From Enterococcus malodoratus ATCC 43197 (GTDB taxonomy: Bacteria; Bacillota; Bacilli; Lactobacillales; Enterococcaceae), in contig NZ_KE136482.1 in assembly GCF_000407185.1 (NCBI RefSeq), forward strand, positions 124,001 to 188,000: DNA of 64,000 nucleotides. Reading direction: 5' to 3'. The notes below the pieces were generated by a model. That model saw only the letters and a program-made list of their open reading frames with translations. It was not told the DNA's origin and did no database searches. Below are positions 59,625 to 64,000 of this stretch, piece by piece. Both the position numbers and the translations under genes were made by a program. Position 1 is the stretch's first letter, and each line of letters opens with the position of its first letter.

Positions 59625-60905
59625 ATGTCGGTCTTTTTATATATTGTAAATAATGTACTGAGTCAAGCAGTGTTTATTATTGGGATGGTAGTGATCGTCG
59701 GGATGGTCGCTCAAAAGAAGAGCTGGGATCAAATTTTACCTAGCACACTCAAAACAATGATCGGCTTTACTATGATCAATGTCGGAGGGCAAACATTGGG
59801 CGGGGCCTTGCTGCCGCTGCAACAAATGATCTCGAAAATTTTTGATATGAAAGCTTTCTCTTCAAATATTGGTGTCGCTCAAGCTGAAAGTTTTGCGGAT
59901 ATCGGAACAGAAATGGCGTTGATTTTTGCTTTCGGCTTTCTGATCAATCTTTTGCTGGCCCGGTTTACCCGCTTTAAGTATGTACATTTATCTGCGCATG
60001 TCTCTTTCTTCTTTGCGGGATTGATTGCGGCCTTATTAAAATTTAATACGACGTTACCGTTTACTGGTATTGTTGCTGTCGGAGCGATTATGTTAGGGCT
60101 GTACATGACCTTTAGTTGTGCGTATGTGGCTGTTTGCATGAAAGGGGTCAAAGGCGGGGAAGGATTTACCTTAGCGCATTCTAGTTCTTCTGGTTTATTA
60201 GTAGCTACTTTATTGGCTAAGCTATTCGGAAATAAAGAAAATGATCTGGAAGAAATGGAAATTCCTAAGAAGCTGAATTTTCTAAGAGAGATGACGATTG
60301 CTTTGACCTTAGTTATGACTGTTCTATTCTTGATCGTCAGTCTCTTTGCAACGCCTAGCTGGACGATGGAAAACATTACGGGTGGCCAAGATATTATTGT
60401 CTTTTCTTTATTACGAGGTGTTGAATTCGGGATGTGGATTACCGTCATCATCACAGGTGTACGTATGATGCTTTCTGAAATTATTCCAGCTTTCCACGGA
60501 ATCGCCAATAAGATTATTCCTAACTCTAAGCCGGGGCTGGATATTCCCTTGCTGTTTCCTAGTTATCCTACTTCAGTGATCGTCGGCTTTTTATGCAGTT
60601 TAGTCGCTGGTTTAACCGGAATGTTGATTTTAGGAGCGATAAATTATCCAGTGGTTGTCTTTCCGGCGTTAATTCCTACTTTCTTTACAGGAGCTGCGAC
60701 AGCGATTTTCGGCAATGCTCATGGAGGACGCAGAGGAGCAATTTTAGGTTCTTTAGCAAATGGATTCATTTTGATTTTTGGTCAAGCATTCTTGCTTCCG
60801 ATGGTCGGCAGTTATGCACCGATTATGCGAATCTTAAGTGAGACAGATTACACCGTCTATGGGCCAATTCTAGGATGGATTCTGCAATTACTTGGAGGTG
60901 CGTAA
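59625..60905 (+). CDS. Ascorbate-family (UlaA/SgaT) PTS EIIC component
   Basis: 426 residues with about eleven membrane helices, the UlaA/SgaT permease length and form (NVGGQTLGGALLPLQQMI, AHSSSSGLLVATLLAKLFG, FGNAHGGRRGAILGSLANG). AGGGGGGC lies 10 bases before ATG 59625. UlaA takes up L-ascorbate, but no ascorbate catabolic genes (UlaD, UlaE, UlaF, UlaG) are here, so the substrate may be another sugar acid or pentitol. Confidence 0.9.
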   Translation: MSVFLYIVNNVLSQAVFIIGMVVIVGMVAQKKSWDQILPSTLKTMIGFTMINVGGQTLGGALLPLQQMISKIFDMKAFSSNIGVAQAESFADIGTEMALIFAFGFLINLLLARFTRFKYVHLSAHVSFFFAGLIAALLKFNTTLPFTGIVAVGAIMLGLYMTFSCAYVAVCMKGVKGGEGFTLAHSSSSGLLVATLLAKLFGNKENDLEEMEIPKKLNFLREMTIALTLVMTVLFLIVSLFATPSWTMENITGGQDIIVFSLLRGVEFGMWITVIITGVRMMLSEIIPAFHGIANKIIPNSKPGLDIPLLFPSYPTSVIVGFLCSLVAGLTGMLILGAINYPVVVFPALIPTFFTGAATAIFGNAHGGRRGAILGSLANGFILIFGQAFLLPMVGSYAPIMRILSETDYTVYGPILGWILQLLGGA

Positions 60906-61597
60906 TGAAAAATTTAGTCTTATATTTAACCATCAATTATCCGACGCGCCAAACTTTTTTTGAAATATTAGATCTCGTTGAAGAATTTAAAATCGGCTAT
61001 GTTGAGATTGGAATTCCGGTTGCTGATCCTTATTTAGATGGCGCTATCGTTAGAGAATCGCAAGAGAAAGTTTTTCCAGATTTAACTATGGAAGAAATCA
61101 CATCGGTGTTAGCTGAAATACGCGAACACTATTCATTCAAAATAATCTTGATGACTTATAACGAAGGGGTGGAATCTTTCAAATTGGAGCAGCTTTCTCA
61201 AAGTACTTATGATGCAATTTTATGTGTAGATAAAAAATTAGATACGGAGAAATATCCGGGACTGGTCCATACGTTTAGTAAACAGTTGGATAAGACGGCG
61301 GTAGCCTCACAATTATCGCAAAGCTCCCAATTCATTTATCTAGTTTCTGGTGAAGGGAAGACCGGCGAGTTTGATCAGCTGCCGAATGACTATATTGAAT
61401 TGCTGCCATATGTCAAAAAGAATACCGACCTGCCAGTATTTGTCGGGTTTGGTGTTAAAGATCCTGAAGATATCGCCAGCATTTTAGCGAACGGGGCAGA
61501 TGGCGCGATAATCGGATCTGAGTTTATAAAACGCTTTAATCAGGGCGGAATAGCTAGTTTAAAGGCTTATTTAACTGAAATACGTACAGTTTATTAA
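60905..61597 (+). CDS. Lone TrpA-like aldolase of the PTS operon
   Basis: 230 residues, a TIM barrel of the tryptophan synthase alpha family but shorter than TrpA (about 260). The catalytic pair of TrpA is conserved: E34 and D45 in EIGIPVADPYLDG, with the same eleven-residue spacing as Glu49-Asp60. The phosphate loops GFGVKDPEDI and GADGAIIGSEFI are also kept. The flexible loop reads SGEGKTGE instead of SRAGVTG. Its start overlaps the EIIC stop by one base. No trpB or trp genes are nearby, so it likely cleaves a phosphorylated PTS product. Confidence 0.85.
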   Translation: MKNLVLYLTINYPTRQTFFEILDLVEEFKIGYVEIGIPVADPYLDGAIVRESQEKVFPDLTMEEITSVLAEIREHYSFKIILMTYNEGVESFKLEQLSQSTYDAILCVDKKLDTEKYPGLVHTFSKQLDKTAVASQLSQSSQFIYLVSGEGKTGEFDQLPNDYIELLPYVKKNTDLPVFVGFGVKDPEDIASILANGADGAIIGSEFIKRFNQGGIASLKAYLTEIRTVY

Positions 61598-61608
61598 GAA
61601 TACGCGAG

Positions 61609-61644
61609 TCAAAAGCCATCAGAAATCGGTCTGATGGCTTTTGA
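61609..61644. terminator. Bidirectional terminator
   Basis: TCAAAAGCCATCAGA pairs with TCTGATGGCTTTTGA around AATCGG; it separates the PTS operon from the converging CAT-like gene. Confidence 0.85.
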
Positions 61645-61650
61645 CATGCT

Positions 61651-62298
61651 CTACATTGGACAAAAATCATTGGAAAGCTGCTGAAGCTCTGCATAAAGTT
61701 GTGAAATATGATAGCCGACAGCTGCCGCATGACTGATTTGAATGGTAAATGGCAGCATGAGTCGTCCATTAATGGACTGATATTTTCCCCAAGTAATAAT
61801 TGGCTCCAAATTGGGGCGCTCATTGTACATTTGCAGACTAAAATCTTTATAGTACATCCAAGGAATGCAGGAAATATAAAATAAATTGCGGGGGGTGTTG
61901 CTCCAATCAATTCCGGCAGTGTCGCGGTTTGCTTCAATGTCACCAACGGCATTTTTATAAAATGTGGCGAAAGAGGGATCATAGGCCGTATAAAGATTGT
62001 GAAAAGAATGATCTTCGTCGTGAAACATCGTGTATGACGGTGACACATTTTGCCAGATTCCAGCATTTCCCTGTTCGTCATAGCCCATCTTAAATTCGTC
62101 AAATTTATTTACAGCAGCGGATACTAAATGAATAAATGACGCATAAAAACGAAGCTGTTTTTCTTTGCATTGGACGACGACATTTGTGACATCAATATCC
62201 GCAGTCAATGTGATGGTATTTTTGACATTGTGAGTGAAATGCTCATAGGCTTGCTTGCGATTCCAATCAGTTAGATCCTCAATTTTTCTAAATTCCAT
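61651..62298 (-). CDS. Chloramphenicol acetyltransferase-like protein with altered active site
   Basis: 215 residues, full CAT length. The family active-site pattern is Q-[LIV]-H-H-[SA]-x2-D-G-[FY]-H. Here it is QISHAAAVGYH (187-197): the catalytic second His is kept (H190), but the first His is Ser and the Asp that stabilises the site is Val. The acceptor may therefore differ, or activity may be weak. CAGGAG precedes the start by nine bases. No resistance should be inferred without a test. Confidence 0.82.
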   Translation of the reverse strand: MEFRKIEDLTDWNRKQAYEHFTHNVKNTITLTADIDVTNVVVQCKEKQLRFYASFIHLVSAAVNKFDEFKMGYDEQGNAGIWQNVSPSYTMFHDEDHSFHNLYTAYDPSFATFYKNAVGDIEANRDTAGIDWSNTPRNLFYISCIPWMYYKDFSLQMYNERPNLEPIITWGKYQSINGRLMLPFTIQISHAAAVGYHISQLYAELQQLSNDFCPM

Positions 62299-62447
62299 AG
62301 TTTGATGCTCCTGTTCTTGATTTTCCTTGATTATACCAGAGCAAAATATCTTTAGGATAAACGCAGTAAAAGAGGTGTATTTTTGGGCGAATAAAGAAAT
62401 CGCTCACGAAATTTGATATGATAAAAGAAAAAAGCAGGTGAGAGCGC

Positions 62448-63164
62448 ATGGGAGCTTGGAATCCATGGCGGGGCTGCCGCCGCGTCAGCGAAGGATGCAA
62501 ATATTGTTTTATTCATGAAGGGGATAAAAAGCGCGCTGTCGATACAAGTAAGATCGAAAAAACAGCCCAGTTTGATGCACCGATCAGAAAAACGAAAAAT
62601 GGCTATAAAATGAAGGGCGGCCAAAGAGTTTTCGTTTGCTTTTCTAGTGATTTCTTAGTCGAAGAGGCAGACTCGTGGCGGGATGAGTGCTGGCAAATGA
62701 TTAAAGAGCGCAGCGATTTGAACTTTATGTTTTTGACTAAGCGAATCGAACGATTGATGGATTGTGTGCCGGAGGATTGGGGCGATGGCTATGAGAATGT
62801 CACGATCGGTGTCTCGGTAGAAAATCAAGCCAGAGCGGATCAGCGGTTATCCTTACTACAAAAATTGCCGATTAAGCATAAAACGATTGCTTGCCAGCCT
62901 TTGCTTGAAGAAATAACGATCCGTGATTATCTGACGGATATTGAAGTGGTCGTAGCCGGCGGGGAATATCATAAAAATGCTCGGCCATTAAACTACGATT
63001 GGATGTTGAAATTACGCGAAGAAGCAATTTCTAAAGGTGTGGCCTTTGAATTTCGTCAATGCGGCACCCATTTTATTAAGGACGACCAAGAATATCAACT
63101 GAGCTATCGGCAATTGTTTTCGCAAGCCAAAAAGGCGGGAATCAATTGGTATCCGGACAAATAA
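62448..63164 (+). CDS. DUF5131 (phage Gp37/Gp68-like) protein
   Basis: 238 residues. WNPWRGCRRVSEGCKYC gives a Cys cluster C10, C17, C20, characteristic of the DUF5131 family (phage Gp37/Gp68), which resembles radical-SAM proteins. Further signatures are FMFLTKRIERL, NVTIGVSVENQ and VVAGGEYHKNARPLNYDW. GCAGGTGAGAG lies before ATG 62448. Although the name comes from phages, there is no prophage here; bacterial copies are widespread. Biochemical function unknown. Confidence 0.88.
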   Translation: MGAWNPWRGCRRVSEGCKYCFIHEGDKKRAVDTSKIEKTAQFDAPIRKTKNGYKMKGGQRVFVCFSSDFLVEEADSWRDECWQMIKERSDLNFMFLTKRIERLMDCVPEDWGDGYENVTIGVSVENQARADQRLSLLQKLPIKHKTIACQPLLEEITIRDYLTDIEVVVAGGEYHKNARPLNYDWMLKLREEAISKGVAFEFRQCGTHFIKDDQEYQLSYRQLFSQAKKAGINWYPDK

Positions 63165-63165
63165 A

Positions 63166-63202
63166 AAGCAGAAATCCTATCATCAGGGATTTCTGTTTTT
63201 TT
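63166..63202 (+). terminator. Intrinsic terminator
   Basis: AGCAGAAATCC pairs with GGATTTCTG(T) around TATCATCAG and is followed by seven Ts; ends the DUF5131 gene. Confidence 0.85.
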
Positions 63203-63264
63203 GTTTCGGCTGGTAAAAATGATTCCAATTATTGAGATATGGCGGATGAAAGTCAATTTCTCAA

Positions 63265-63319
63265 TTGACAAGACCAAAAACGATTGCTAAACTTATAAAA
63301 AACCGACCGTTGGTTTTTT
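63265..63319 (+). promoter_or_regulatory. Promoter and TetR-type operator of the TetR gene
   Basis: TTGACA (63265-63270) with TAAACT 17 bases downstream is a likely promoter. AAAAAACC-GACCGTT-GGTTTTTT (63297-63319) is a 23-base palindrome right after the -10, typical of TetR autoregulation (ACCGACCGTTGGT core). Confidence 0.75.
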
Positions 63320-63336
63320 ATTTAGGAGGTATAGAA

Positions 63337-63981
63337 ATGCCGAGAAAAAATAATCCGAAACAAACAATCGAAAATATTGTTTCTGTTTCTTCAAAACTAT
63401 TTATCGAAAAAGGATACGATAAGACCAGTATGCAAGATATTGTGAATGCTTTGGGGATGTCAAAAGGGGCCATTTTTTATCACTTTGATTCTAAAGAAGC
63501 GATTTTTAATGCAGTGATGGAGAAGGAATTTGAGCGTGTGGCAGAAACAGTCAGCGGATGGCTGATGGACATGCAGGGACTAACAGCTAAAGAAAAACTT
63601 AGCCGTTTACTCAAACTAAATTTAACTGATGAAACAGTTAATGAGTCCAGCACGATGATTGCCAGTGTTGCAGGCAGTCCCCAAGTCATACTAGGATCTA
63701 TTCAAAACAGCCTAGAAAAATTAGCACCCATAATTGCAGCTGTTATACGTGAAGGGATAGAAGATGGAAGTATTACCACAGAGTTTCCGGATGAATGTGC
63801 GGATGTATTTTTACTGATGCTCAATTTCTGGTGTGATACGGACGTATTTCCCGGTGATAGTGAGGTAGTTGTAAAACGTTTTCGCTTTTTACAGCACATG
63901 ATGAAACAATTGGGTGTTGATATCGTAGAAGATGAAATCATTGAAGCAGTTGCAAGTTTTTATCAAAAGGGCTCTATGTAG
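63337..63981 (+). CDS. TetR-family regulator
   Basis: 214 residues. The N-terminal HTH is canonical (SSKLFIEKGYDKTSMQDIVNALGMSKGAIFYHFDSKEAIF split over two helices), and the rest is a helical ligand-binding domain. AGGAGG lies eight bases before ATG 63337; the frame upstream has no site. A palindrome over its promoter suggests it controls itself. The regulated partner gene probably lies beyond the end of the window. Confidence 0.92.
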   Translation: MPRKNNPKQTIENIVSVSSKLFIEKGYDKTSMQDIVNALGMSKGAIFYHFDSKEAIFNAVMEKEFERVAETVSGWLMDMQGLTAKEKLSRLLKLNLTDETVNESSTMIASVAGSPQVILGSIQNSLEKLAPIIAAVIREGIEDGSITTEFPDECADVFLLMLNFWCDTDVFPGDSEVVVKRFRFLQHMMKQLGVDIVEDEIIEAVASFYQKGSM

Positions 63982-64000
63982 TAGACTGATTCAGGTTCAA

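Noticed and set aside
61651-62298. Acquired chloramphenicol resistance gene
   Set aside because: The active-site signature is altered and there is no mobile element around it.
62448-63164. Prophage remnant, because DUF5131 is named after phage Gp37/Gp68
   Set aside because: No integrase, structural or att-like sequences lie nearby and the gene has its own terminator.
1-64000. CRISPR arrays, transposons, tRNA or rRNA genes
   Set aside because: I saw no regularly spaced direct repeats, transposase motifs, CCA-ended cloverleafs or rRNA sequence.

Overview
The window looks like chromosomal DNA of a low-GC Gram-positive coccus, most probably an Enterococcus. The reasons are a complete agmatine deiminase cluster of the enterococcal type, strong AGGAGG-type ribosome sites, many TTG starts, an LPXTG surface protein, a class A PBP, Mga-like and PRD regulators, an Nramp transporter and two M-box leaders. 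I cannot fix the species from the sequence. I see no rRNA, tRNA, insertion sequence, prophage or CRISPR array.

Layout. 0-6 kb: the tail of a Ser-rich protein, then aguR (divergent) and the aguB-aguD-aguA-aguC operon, which turns agmatine into putrescine, ammonia, CO2 and ATP. 6-14 kb: a tandem pair of CPBP membrane proteases (the first has lost key residues), a small helical protein, a class A PBP, an anchored protein of unknown function, and a secreted Cys/His-repeat protein behind a long structured leader. 14-28.6 kb: an aminoacyl-tRNA editing protein, an Mga-like regulator, a TfoX C-terminal domain protein, hydrolases, an alpha-carbonic anhydrase, a GT8 glycosyltransferase pair, and a lipid-flavoured operon with a DAK2-DegV (FakA/FakB-like) fusion. 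28.6-40 kb: a GntR-controlled nucleoside hydrolase/DcuC-type transporter operon, yjdF behind its riboswitch, an Spx-like protein, a pentapeptide protein, a MerR/FMN-binding pair, and a PadR-DUF1700 operon ending in an unlisted 55-residue membrane protein. 40-45 kb: two-component system plus ABC exporter.

45-53 kb is the most striking stretch. Four transcription units carry metal-responsive signals: an M-box precedes a NitT/TauT-type ABC importer without a binding protein; a DtxR/MntR-type palindrome precedes a LysR gene; a second M-box with an intrinsic terminator precedes an LCP (LytR-CpsA-Psr) cell-wall ligase gene; and a matching palindrome precedes mntH-uspA. This reads as a Mg/Mn-responsive neighbourhood joining metal import to wall-polymer attachment.

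53-64 kb: YxeA-like protein, fructose-6-phosphate aldolase, LPXTG protein, secreted nuclease, an ascorbate-family PTS operon ending in a lone TrpA-like aldolase with both catalytic acids kept, a degenerate CAT-like protein, a DUF5131 protein and an autoregulated-looking TetR gene.
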